Source: Doris montereyensis
Lineage: Eukaryota > Mollusca > Gastropoda > Nudibranchia > Dorididae
Reading direction: 5' to 3'
Length of the DNA stretch: 64,000 nt
Assembly (NCBI GenBank): GCA_037039925.1
Contig: JAXRKP010002037.1
Span: forward strand, 2,501-66,500
Below the pieces are notes generated by a model. It was not told the DNA's origin, made no database searches, and saw only the letters and a list, made by a program, of their open reading frames with translations. The first letter of the stretch is position 1, and every line of letters starts with the position of its first letter. Positions 1-12,100 of the stretch are shown here, in pieces. The position numbers and the translations under genes were made by a program.

Positions 1-539
1 CCATGGATTGAATAAAGATCTTGCTTTTGTTGTTGTTGAGAGGTTGGAAGGTGTAGATCTAGATCTAGCCACTCAACTTGCCAATAAAAGGGCGGCTATT
101 TTCAGTTTCACAGGAAACCACACATGTTTAGGAAGGACTCATTCTTGTCAATCCGGGCACATTAACTTATAACTATCACAATCCCTGACCACCCCACCGG
201 CCCCCATCATGCTACCCTTCCTCACCCCCACCTTGCCCCCTCTCCCCCCATAGGAGCAAGGTTCTAAGGTCTGTCGGTTCCGCTTCTCTGGCACGCCATC
301 CCAGAAAATGACACTATGCCCACCTATGGGAGTCCTTCCTGTAGATTTTATGTTCTGGTAACGGGGAGGGGAGGGGATTTCGGCATAATCACACTTTGGC
401 ACCGCCAGACAATATCGAACTTGAAAACGGTAAAATTTTACGATACTGCTTGTGATGTATCGCGGACACGACTGACTAAAAAAAAACACACAATGCACGA
501 CTACTCTCTCGCTGACTGATCATCGCAGAATAGTTGGGT

Positions 540-1262
540 AGGCTATTTTCACCGTAGTACGGTGAGGTGAAGTTTGGTAGGGTGTTTTCACAGAATTGTC
601 ACATTATTATATTGTTGCCTAGATGTTTTAGACCCTTAGATAACTTATAATACCTAAATTTTACATGTTGTGATATTTTGCCTTTCTATGTGTTTTACTT
701 TTAAAATGCTGTTATTATTTACTTTTATATTTTATACGAATTATAGTGGAAGAATGAAAAGGAAACAGAAGCCTGAGAGGAATAGAGACGGATTAATAGT
801 TGTCAAGTGCAAACAAAGTGGTGTGTGTGTGTGATATATATGCGTGTATGTGTGTATATATGTATTGTATTGTATGCCAATCAACTTTGGCAATAGTAAA
901 ATTCCTTTTAACGACGTTGTAAAAGACTTAGGGTGTTCATTGATTCAGATCTTTCCTTTAAAAGTCAAGTAAAAACATCATCAGAAAACTGTATATATAT
1001 GATTTTGAACGGATTCTTTATAAAATACGACACTTATTGTCTAAAGTATCCATCCTCCTAGTGAATTCTCTTGTCTTGTCATATCTTGACTATTGCAATG
1101 CATTTTTGGCCAATATTTCAAAAGACACAATGAATTTCCTCCAGTCAAAGTTCTTTTCCGGCTTCTGATTGGCTGATACATACAGTGAAAATAGCCTCCA
1201 AAACTATTATCACCGAACGGTGATAATAGCCTGGTATGATATTTTCACCGCACGGTGAAAAT
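540..1262. repeat. Palindromic TTCACCG/CGGTGAA elements
   Basis: Short palindromes occur at 549-565, 1204-1229 and 1241-1262. The last two are perfect: arms CTATTATCACCG (12 bp, 2-base loop) and ATTTTCACCG (10 bp, 2-base loop). They differ by an A/T change that is matched in the opposite arm. They may be parts of a small inverted-repeat DNA transposon (MITE-like); no full element with target duplications was identified. Confidence 0.6.
911..1150 (+). mobile_element. LINE reverse-transcriptase remnant (CR1/L2/jockey type)
   Basis: Conceptual translation gives KDLGVFIDSDLSFKSQVK and, after stops and a frame change, VNSLVLSYLDYCNAFLAN followed by ISKDTMNFLQSK. The KDLGV..D..LSF and S.LDYCN...L..LQ pattern is the familiar C-terminal end of non-LTR reverse transcriptases. 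Stops and a frameshift show that it is dead. Confidence 0.72.
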
Positions 1263-2575
1263 AGTCACTCCGAATTAATAATGGCAGGTTTCACAAAAAT
1301 GGGACCCAATGATAACTTGAACTCTTCAATTAATCTTTCTCAAAGTCTAATTGATGAATCTTCTTAACATTAACATTCGAAATAATGGTGAACATTTACA
1401 ATAAAAGTAATTAAGATTTGATGCGTTAATAATCAATAAATATATTCACACTCAATTTCCCTTGATAGCTAATGTCCACCAAAAGAAATTTTAACAAAAA
1501 AAGATAGCCCTTGTTGAGTACAGCAATTTTTAATAGTAGTAACCTGTTTTGCAGTTCATTGATGCACATTGTAATTGATCATTGTGGGTCGACAGAATTG
1601 CTGGACATGTTCAGGTTCAAGCTGTTTGCATCAAATGGCATCCTAAGCTATGCAGTTAGTTGATAGTGCAATGAAATGCAAGCTGTAAATCATTTTTGAA
1701 AGCGATGTAAAGAATTTTTATAAAAATATATATGCCATCATGATGAATGAAAGTTAGAAATATAATGTCAATCAATCAGCCAGAGTCCGTCCTCTACGAG
1801 ATGAAATGAAAAACTTGATTCCTTTTATAAAATTACTTCCATTTTATTTGAAAGATTTAGAATACCAGCAAGTTGGATTACTGGTCAAATGAAACTATTT
1901 TCTGGTAATAAAGCCGTTCCCATAATATAAGAGCAGCATTGCTTGTATTATAAAATTAAATGTGTTGATTAAAAAGTAGATTAAAAACAGGGATGGGGAT
2001 CTTCCGGGTTTTCTCTGATTTTTTTGGCACTTTTAGCACCTCCATGTTTTTGTGTCTCATTTTATATACACACAAGCACCAGCCGTCCGGGAAAGCATAC
2101 ATACGGTCTTACTGTAATTAGGACGGATTTCCCAAACACAGAGAGAGAGAGTGAGTCACTGCAGTATCATTTATCACCGTTCAATGAGAGAGAGTCAGAG
2201 GAAGGAGATTGAAAACAGTAGTACTAGTGTATGCCTAGTAGTAGTGGTACCGATAGTAGGAGTAGCACATCTACAGACATTTAGGATTCAAGATTTCAAG
2301 TTTAATCGTCCGCTTTTTCGTTGTTGTGTTTTATAATTATGCATCATTTACTATTGCACACATTGCTTTTTACCCTTTTCAAGTCGGTTAAAGCCTAGGA
2401 AATCTCGGTACAGGAATAGCGGAGGCTGGCCGGCTAACTTTCGCGGAGGCCGATGGTCCCAATGCCACTCGCTCATATCTCATCGCTTGTCTTTGTCTCT
2501 ACGCGGTCAGTGTGTAGTGTGTAATTAGCATGGCGTCAATTTTCAAATCGAGCTGAGCGTGGTTGTTTTCAAATT
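1263..2575. other. No gene recognised
   Basis: AT-rich DNA without a convincing coding or repeat signature. A GC-richer patch at about 2400-2500 carries TTCGCGGAGGCCG, which recurs inverted near 5097. It could be a promoter-proximal region for YTHDC1, but nothing proves this. Confidence 0.4.
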
Positions 2576-2770
2576 GATTATTAATATTATTATTATCAGT
2601 TACTCATTCACTCATATTAGATTATTATTATCATTATCATCACAGTTACTCATTCACTCATATTGATTGTTATTATTATTATCATTATCATCACAGTTAC
2701 TCATTGGAGTGTTATTATTATCATTTGTGATTATCATCAGTTACTCATTGGAGTGTTATTATTAGATCTA
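2576..2770. repeat. Imperfect tandem repeat, CAGTTACTCATT / TATTATTATC
   Basis: Four imperfect copies of a unit of about 45-60 bp combine CAGTTACTCATTCACTC or CAGTTACTCATTGGAG with runs of TTATTATTATC. Confidence 0.7.
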
Positions 2771-2888
2771 TCATGTATTTGTGATTATGACCAGGATTGT
2801 AAAATTTGAATTCAATCTAGATTAGATCTAGATATATCTAGATCTATCATATTATTATTGTGATTATTTTTTTTATTGAACATGCAAA

Positions 2889-3118
2889 ATGGTTAGGAAG
2901 TGCAGTGTGTATGGCCGCAAGAGTGGCATGATAGTGATAAAAGTGGAGTAAAGAAATCGTTCTTTATGTTTCCCAAACATACGGTCAAGAGGTTGAAGTG
3001 GGTTAAAAGTAAAAGCTTTACCAAACACATTAGATTTCTCAGAGATCACCGAGAACATGATTGTGTGTTCTTTGCATTTTCCACCACATGTAAGAACAAG
3101 AAAATGTGGAACTCATGA
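2889..3118 (+). pseudogene. Decayed THAP zinc-finger domain
   Basis: Across three frames the sequence reads MVRKCSVYGRKSG, then HDSDKSGVKKSFFMFPK and TVKRLKWVKSKSFTKHIRF, then CSLHFPP. This is the order of a THAP (C2CH) DNA-binding domain: an early Cys, a SF..FPK core, a conserved Trp, and a final Cys-x2-His in CSLHF. The expected second Cys is Arg (CGC) here, and two frame changes are needed. THAP domains occur in host regulators and in P-element-type transposases. I cannot tell which this came from. Confidence 0.62.
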
Positions 3119-3485
3119 GATTCCAATTGAGCCACCAACTAAAGTGAGTATCAAAGAGACTTCGTGTTGTGGAACTCATGAGATTCCAATTGAGCCACCA
3201 ACTAAAGTGAGTATCAAAGAGACTTCGTGTTGTGGAACTCATGAGATTCCAATTGAGCCACCAACTAAAGTGAGCATCAAAGACTTCGTGTTGTGGAACT
3301 CATGAGATTCCAATTGAGCCACCAACTAAAGTGAGCATCAAAGACTTCGTGTTGTGGAACTCATGAGATTCCAACAACCAACTAAAGTGAGCATCAAAGA
3401 CTTCGTGTTGTGGAACTCATGAGATTCCAATTGAGCAACCAACTAAAGTGAGCATCAAAGACTTCGTGTTGTGGAACTCATCAGA
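3107..3485. repeat. Tandem repeat, about 60-bp unit, after the THAP remnant
   Basis: Six copies of a unit starting GGAACTCATGAGATTCCAAT and containing ACCAACTAAAGTGAG follow the THAP-like sequence directly. Unit length is about 63, then about 60, with one shorter copy. The first copies stay open (GTHEIPIEPPTKVSIK) in the frame of the CSLHF part, so the expansion arose from sequence next to the THAP remnant. Confidence 0.85.
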
Positions 3486-3877
3486 CAATTCCTAGAGATG
3501 CGGTTCACAGGGGAAAACTTAAATATCCATGTGTGTGGAATTATATCATATGGATTTAGCCTTCATGCATTCATTTTTTTTACAATAAGCTCCTGGTAAA
3601 TTATGTAGGACCAGGTATGTTGCTATCTTGGAGTTTTTTCTTGCCACATGCATGCTTGATATCTTTTTGAAAAAAATACTCTAATGGCCAACATTTTCTT
3701 TAAGAAGTTCTGCATCAATAACTGAAACAATCAGCATAGAAATTAGAAAAAAACAGAGGGCAACAGCCAAGCTTTCATTCTCATCAAGATAAAGTGAAAC
3801 TAAAAAGAACGTTTTTGATTTCTCTCAACTGAACTTGTACCGTACAATGTTATCATGATCACCAGCCCTGATTCCTT

Positions 3878-3935
3878 ATTATATATATATATATATATAT
3901 TATATATAATACGTGTAATATATATTATAATATAT
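3878..3935. repeat. (AT)n microsatellite
   Basis: Alternating TA/AT tract with small interruptions. Confidence 0.9.
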
Positions 3936-4685
3936 TTTTTAGATAAAAAAAAGCGATTCCAGGCAGAGGGAAAATGTTGTTTGTTTGTTTTTAAACTTTC
4001 GGTAATATTTTGTATAGTTCAGATAGTTTAAAGTATGTTATGTGTCATTATTTCTTTTGACAATCATGTCAGTTCTTCCCTTATTCTTGTTTCTTACTTC
4101 AGTTATTTTGTTCTAATTAAACATAGGAATAATCTTTGTTTCTCTATTGATTGTTTATACTGACTCATCATATTATGCTTTTTTTTTCATGTCTATCACA
4201 CACACACACGTTAAACACACACATGTACATACACATTTCTTGCTAACGTAGAATGATTGAAAGTCTCCATATTATTATTAGACTATCTAGACGTGTGTGG
4301 TAGAAATGTTGGGTTTTTTACTTTGATAAGATGAGCATTGGAAACACATGAATGAAATGTAAAAATAATTTGTTTTTCGGAAGAAATTATTATTATTTCT
4401 TACTACAATATTACTATGATCATGACTAATATTATATAATATTCTTTATGTTGCTGTTATTATTGTTGTTATTGCTACTATCATTATTATTCTACTGTCC
4501 ATTTCATCAAATTGTTGTGATTTATACTGTATACCTAATAATATATTGTACTCCTTTTTTATAGTTACTTACTTTTTTAAATATTTTTTAATTTGTGTTT
4601 GTACATAGATCTAATTAACGTTTCCTCAGCGCCTTAGAGCTATGGATTGTGCGCTTTATAAATGTTTTATTACATTACATCACAT

Positions 4686-4925
4686 GACATAGTGAACGAA
4701 TGTCGGAGTAGGTTGTCTGTTGAATGTCCATTCATAATAATCTAATTGTACTAGCCTGCTATTATTAGTATTATGCGTATCTTGTGTGCCGGCAGTCTTC
4801 CGGAATAGAAATAGACGAGATGAGTGAGCGAATGGCAGAGTAGTTGTCTTTTGAAGTTGAATGTCTATTCATAGTAATCTAATTATACTACTTTTATTCG
4901 TGTATCTTGTGTGCCGGCAGTTTAA
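4686..4925. repeat. Direct duplication of about 105 bp
   Basis: Two copies (about 4690-4795 and 4825-4925) share GAATG-(T/G)CGGAGTAG-type starts, TTCATA-TAATCTAATT in the middle and TATCTTGTGTGCCGGCAGT at the end. Confidence 0.75.
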
Positions 4926-4965
4926 ACATTAACTGTGTATAATCAGTATAGCTGACTGTTGAGAA

Positions 4966-5012
4966 AGATATATATATATATATATATATATAAAGAGAGA
5001 GAGAGAGAGAGG
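4966..5012. repeat. (TA)n followed by (GA)n
   Basis: A TATATA run then GAGAGAGA; simple sequence. Confidence 0.9.
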
Positions 5013-5201
5013 GTGGGGGAGAGAGAAGGCCAAATAACTACATTCTATGCTGCAATAATGCTAGTGCTGTGCTCTAGTACTAAGCAGCCGGCCGGCCTCC
5101 GCGAATCACCCGCGTTGACTCGCTGACAGTCCCGGTATAGGTAGTTTCAGGTTAAAGCCCATGCAGGCCGGGCACTTGTGCTCCATGCTTATAAGAAAGA
5201 C

Positions 5202-5360
<159 letters not shown>

Positions 5361-5991
5361 CACATGCTCACACAGAATGTACAATACAATATTACTTTAC
5401 AGCATCCTGACCAACGCAGGCACCTGTAATATTGTGTTTATATTATATGTGGGCTACATACAATACTACACTGGGCTATAATAATACATTGAGTATTAAA
5501 TTTTTGTTTTCAAGGGCGCTGCATGTTATTACTTTACGGCTAGTCACATGCACTTGGTGGAAAGTTTCGGGCTTGACTTGAACTAATGAAGTAAAGTTAC
5601 TTTGATTTGAGTTTTTCTTTTAATATCTGAGACTGAAGTCCTTTTCCTCTTTTATGTCATCTTTAATCTTTTTGTTTTCTCTCACCTGAGATTAATGCAT
5701 CATGTAAAAGGGGGTCAAATTAAATATATAACAAACAAAACAAGTCCAACTGACATCCACGCCTTTACCAATCACGCCCGTAAAGGGATATTACTCACAC
5801 GTGTTGACATTTTTAAAAAAATACTGTTTTTTAACTTGGATTCAGATTCGTCATTCCAAGAGTGGCAGGTCTGCACCTATTAGTATTGCATTATAGGTAG
5901 CCATTGTTGAGATAAATACAGAGAGGGGGGGAAGGGGGGCGTACTTGAAGAGAACATTAGGGAATATTGTAGTTGTAGTAAAATATTCTGG

Positions 5992-6103
5992 ATGGAAGTA
6001 AAGGGAGTGCAGAGTAATAAAAGAGACAAAGAAAATGAGTTAGAAAACATGAAAAATATGATGGACATTAGTGACTGCGATAAAAGAGGATGTAGAATGT
6101 TTG
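5992..6103 (+). CDS. YTHDC1: YTHDC1 possible first coding exon
   Basis: An open frame starting at ATG 5992 runs to a strong donor (TTTG|GTGAGA) after 6103 and ends in phase 1. That is the phase needed by the exon at 6715, whose first codon would become Gly. The residues are charged (for example [15 protein letters not shown]), which suits the disordered N-terminus of this family but is not distinctive. Inner ATGs in the same frame (for example 6061) are alternative starts. No known sequence match supports it, and a more distant first exon is possible. It rests only on splice phase and an open frame. Confidence 0.38.
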
Positions 6104-9100
6104 GTGAGAAGAGGTGGGTTTGAATGTAAATAAATGAAGATAAAAACGAAAAGAAGAGATAATTCACTGGTTTTCGTCTGTTCTTGGGTTGTTTTTTTTA
6201 TTATTGGGTTTTTGTGTGTGTTTGAGTAATTATTTGGTTAGAGCCTACCAGGGGGCAAGCCTTTTAATGACTGCTATGTGATCTGTAACTTGCACAACAT
6301 GCACAGAGCACCTGTGAAATTTTGACTCATGTTTTATAGAATCAAAGGATGAAGTCTGCAAGACTATAAATAATGGCTTGAAATACTATTGAAAAATAAA
6401 CCCAGAATTTTAATATATATTAAAAAGTAGGCATCAGGTTTTTTTATATTGCAGCTCTTTTCTTTATATTTCTTGCATATGTATTTAAATGTAATCCTCT
6501 TACGTAATGCTATTTTGAAATTATAAAGGGGGCGATAAAGTTCAGAGTTTGTCCCCATCTCTGTAAAAAGGAAGTGTGGGAATTATGAGGAAATGCTTTG
6601 TTTCACTTTTCTTGAGCTCATGACTTAATTCATTTTTTTTATAAAAATGCAATTTTTATGTTGATCGCTGTGTAAAAGTTTCAAAAACTAAATCAACTAT
6701 TTAATATTTGGCAGGAGAAGGAGAAAACGTCTTGGATGACATTCTAGATGACTGTCACGATGATTTTTCTGCTGAAATGAGTGAAGATGCAGGTAAATTT
6801 ACCGTTTGATTGAATTTCATGTTTACGTTATATTTCTTTAATTAATTAATTTCCTTGACTTTAATCCAGGGAGCTACTTTTGCTTTTCTTTTTGGTCTTT
6901 TTTTGCCTGAGACGATAATTTTACACTGTTGTGTCACTTTGTAATAGCATTAGTATTTTTACTATTTGTATTGGTTATTTTTGTAGTTTTACAATGTCTT
7001 ACCATAAATGTCTTTATCGTGATTACTATTGCTATTATTCCCTCATTTTTAGAAAATAGTACGAGAAACCTTCTGTCAAGACCGCACAGTCAACGTTCTG
7101 TCAAAAGACCACATGCTGAAATGAGTTTAAATGTGGCTTCACATACCAAAGTAGCCAAAATGTCACAGTCTTCTAATGATAAAGAAAATGATGCACTATT
7201 GGGTAAAACATGTTTCACTCACGTTCTCAAGTGTATGTCTTACCTTTATCTTACAATTTTCCTAAGTTTGTTTTGAGCTTTTCCTCTATCTTACTACTGT
7301 TCATATATTTTATTGAAAACAAAGCAAAATTTATATACGATACTGTACTAGTTGATCATTTCTTCCTTTATTTTCATCAACATTTATACTTACACAAATT
7401 TTATGACAATACCTTGTTATTGTTGGCATCTAATGGGACTTAAGATAAAATCTTTCCTTTGAACTGTTGCATTCTACTGAATTTTATGGACTGGGCCTGT
7501 ACAATGTCAAATATTTTGGGAACATTATTGTTATGGTTTGATTTTATTTCAGACCAAGAATCTGATGAAGACGAGGAAGATGAAGACGATGAGGAGGATG
7601 AAGACGAGGAAGATGATGATGAAGATGACGAGGAGGATGAGGATGAAGAAGAAGAAGAAGAAGACGATGAAGAAGAAGAAGAAGAAGATGAGGAGGAGGA
7701 TGAGGAAGAGGATTATGAAGCTGCTGAAGCACAGAGTGATGATAATGCAGGTCATGAAGAAGATGACAAAAAGAATGAATCAAGTGGTATTTATATCCTT
7801 ATTATCAATGTCATAACTTATTATTGTAATAAAAGATAATTTTTATTCCAGCTGTTGCGTGTTTGTATGTTCACAGTTCACATAATTCTTAGCCCTCTTT
7901 AATTTTGCATAATGATGTATTTTAGGCCTTTTTCATGAACAGATTTTAAGCATCCTTATGATATCAGATAATGATTAAAAGTCAAGAATCTTTCTTCAAT
8001 TTTGCTTTAAGCTTTTTTTTTATGTATGTGTTGCAGAAGAGCTTTTTTTAATGATAAGATGGTGGAAATATTTTGCCACACAAGTGATTTGTGTATACGA
8101 TTTGATTAAACAGAATTTCGTATGATTTTCTATCTTTTTTTTGTCATCAGCTCAACATTCTCAGAGAGGTATTTCACCAATTGAATGGGACAGAAAAAGT
8201 GAAACCAATAAAGGTCATGCAGAAGAAGAATCTGATAGAGGCGAGTCAGATAGAGGTGGCTCGGTGGATGAAAACAGAGAATGGGCATCCAGTAGGGAAG
8301 ACGAAAGAGGTCTGTTTGCATTTTTTGGCGATCTTCATGAAATTAAATTTTCTGCAATCTTTCCTCCTGTGTTTTTAGCGTTTCATGATGTAACGATTTT
8401 CCTGCAATGTGTTATCAAGTAGGAAGCATAAAAAGCCCACCAGCTTTGTGCATGATTTTCATTCTATTTGATATTTTTGTTATTTCTTTCTTTATCAGTT
8501 CCCATTCTACCCTCCGGTGTATGGGTTTAGATGTTTCTCTTACAACAGAGACTGTGATAAGAACACATAAAATTGATACATCAACAGTAATACAGAATGA
8601 GTTGGCTTGCTTAAGTTTTCTCATTTATTTTTTTTAAATTTTATCTCAAAGAACTTTTGTTTGATGTGGTGTCCCATTGCTAAGTAGGTGAAATGGGGAA
8701 AAGCTCTATAGCTTTTTAAAGATTAGATAATATCTTTGTCTCTTTGAAAATTTCCTTTTATGTTAAGCAATGTAGTGTTGACATTAATGTGTTATTAGAA
8801 TTAAATTGTCCATCATGTTTTTCATTTATTGACCGTCCACTTAGCAAGCCCTGTAGACATTGACATCATGATATATCATTCTATATTCATTTCAGGATTC
8901 ATGTCGAAATTAAAATATCTGATGAGAGGAGCTCGATTCTTTTTGGTCAAAAGTAACAATTATGAAAATGTGGCATTGGCTAAAGCCAAGGGTGTTTGGT
9001 CAACTCCACCTCAGAATGAAGCCAGGTTTAATCAGGCTTTCAAGGTAATATTTTACACACAAACAGAAAATAATTTATGTTGACATTTATTCAATTAATT

Positions 9101-12100
9101 TATCTAAAATATTAATATTCAGTGTTTTTAATCTTTCAGGAGTCTCTATACGATCTTAAGAATGTCTATTTTGTTCATTTGTCCAAATACCAAAATCCTA
9201 CAAGATGTACAGAAGCTGAAAGTAATTATTTTAAAGGGGGAGGGGTGTCCTGGACTGAACATATGTCGGTTTTTCTGCCGCTTCTGGTTGCCATGAAAAC
9301 GGTGGCCATTTTGCCATTAAATTTCATCAAGTTCAATATCGACAGGCTTTTTCATTTTTCAACAAATTTCTTTCAAACTTGGCACACACCTTATTTGATA
9401 CAATATCTAAATTTGATCAGATTAGATTTTTGTTTTTTACTGGTAAGTTTTTTTATGAATGTTTGAAAATAGCATGAGAACAACCAAAAATATACAAAAT
9501 TATTGTACAAAAATCATTTTTTTTCCAAACTATAATACATATAAAAAAAGCATCTGATCATTTCTTAGTTTTTCCCCATTCATCATTTATACCAAATTTC
9601 ATGAAGATACGTTGAGAAATAAAAAAGTAGATAGGAAATAATGAACAAAAATGGACATTTTGAGAAAATCGTATTTTTCTTTTATTTTCTGTCATTTGAA
9701 CTTATTTTTCTCCCATAAACCTAAGAAAAAGAGTAGAATTATACTTTGAAACATCATAAAACCTTGAGAGGCTCTCAACTCCTTCTTATTGACACTGTTT
9801 CAAGTGCACCAGCACTTTTTTACTCGTTTTGAGATGGTGCCTTTTGATAATTGGTGTGCGGAATATGTTCCATACTTTCCGACGGATCTAAGGCAATATT
9901 CATAATAGATCATCAAATAAGTTTGTTTTGGATAGCGTTTATTGTGATGATCAAAATAGGTACCAACTTGCCATACTTATAATAATATTTCTGGCTTTTA
10001 TCGTATAATAGCTGTGTTGAAAGATAGGTCTGTATTGTTTCTAAAACAAATTGTATGAATTCAAAGAAGCGATACTAAGCTTCTTTTATGATATCACTGT
10101 GACGGAATGACCTGCTCTATCCACTAGTATGATAGACTAGATTTGTCCCATTTTTGGCAAAAATGGCATATCCCCCCCCCCCCCCCCCTCAAAGATTTGT
10201 TTTTTCATTTTCCACATAGTTTCTCATGTGTGAGCAGATCATACAAATGTTTTTTTAGTATTTACAGTCCTCTACTTTCTTACACTGTAGTTCAGATATT
10301 AACTTGCTTATACTCTTTACCATTGCTTTCTTTCTTTAGGAATGTGAAAACGTAATCCTGATTTTTTCCGTCAAAGAAAGTGGCAAATTTCAAGGTTGGT
10401 TAATATTGTGGCTATTACACATTTTGATCCTCCCATATCTCTAAATGTCACTTGAGTACTTATAAAAGACTGAAACTGTTACGATTATTCTGGTGATGTA
10501 AATTTTGAGACAAACCCTTTTTTTTTTAGATATTTATTTATTTAAAGGAGACTTCATAAGTCTTTAGTGAGTACAATTTCTCCTAAAATCATTTCTTTTA
10601 TGAGAGTTTTGTTTTGCTTCATGAGTTTTTCATGAGTCTCAGTAAATAATGCAAGATCTGATTTTATTTGTACAAGGATATATTAATCTTTAATATGCAA
10701 CAATTTCAAAAAAAAATCAATCGCAAAATAAAAATTTTAAAGATAAAAGAGATATTGGAGAATATCAGTCCAATAATATTCTTACAGATTTAGAGGAAAC
10801 AATTGATTTTCTCTCTTTTATGTGAGTGTAATAAGTAATAAAAACAAAATCTAGATAAATTCAATTAACATAACATAATGACCTGTAGCGCCATCCATGT
10901 ATATGACTAGGGTTGCAAATGACAAATGTTACAACCTTTACACAAGATCCTATGGTATTTGTTGGGCCTTCCCAAAACTGTTACCCTTTGGTATAATACA
11001 ATGTTCTTGTGGCCCAAAATCTCATTTTGTTATTTGATGATGAATGAGAGACTTAGTCTGTTACCAGCTTATCACCATTGCACAAATAAAATCAGTGCAT
11101 GAAATCAAATTGACCCGTTGACTTGCAATTTTCTGTATTTCAACACGCTCATTTGTTTTATTGTGTTGAAAAGCGAACATGATTTTTCTTAAATTTGTAT
11201 ATTATTGTCAGAGTTATTATTCAGGAATTAAGAAAAAAAAGTTTATGTGTCTTTTTTAAAGCCATAAAACCATGTATTTAGTTCTTTTTGTTGTTTTGAG
11301 TAGAAAATTAGGAGTACATTCCATTCTCAGTTGTATTGTTAATGTATCACTGTCTGTTGAGATACATTATCTTATCATCTACTTCTATAGTTGGTTAGAT
11401 TCATCATGTAAACAGTACCTGTATCAAAACTATAAATAATTCTTTATGGTCTTTTAATCCATTTCAATTTCATTTGTGAGATCCTATCATACAACTTTAA
11501 CAGATTTAAATAATAACACTCAATGATTTTAAATTTTCAGGTTATGCAAGGTTAGCAGATGAGTCCACAAAGGATCATCCTCCCATCAAATGGGTGCTGC
11601 CACCTGGTCTCACGCAAAGGGCTCTGAGTGGTGTTTTCAAATTAGACTGGGTAACAAGGTAGTCACACCTTTTTGGATCTCTTTTTGAACTCGCTCCCCT
11701 GCATTCATTTTTCTTTCTTTTTTTGTCTTTTTTTACCTTTTGAAATTTTTTTGTTTTTAAGAATAGAATTGTATCTTTGTGATAGTTTACAAAGGATGAT
11801 TGGTGTCTGGTGCGAAATATTATTGTAAATGACACAATCTGAAGTTAAAAGCAATTTTTTTGGCCTTTTAAAACATAGGATCATGACATTGAACATTCTT
11901 TAGATATTTGATGTTTCTTCACCTTTGCCACTTTGAACGTTTTATTTTGAAGGGGAGGGGGAATAATATAATGCAGCTTGGTGCCTTTAAAGCAAAATTT
12001 TACCCTCTCTTTTCGATATGACTTCAAAATTGTTTTTCGTAACATGTCCACAGGCGTGAACTTGAATTCACAAAGACAAATCATCTCTTTAACCTGTGGA

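Noticed and set aside
148..519. Overlapping ORFs on both strands
   Set aside because: Low-information sequence with no recognised family or splice sites.
2520..2560. ATGGCGTCAATT as a YTHDC1 start exon
   Set aside because: The frame stops after eight codons and no donor gives the needed phase.
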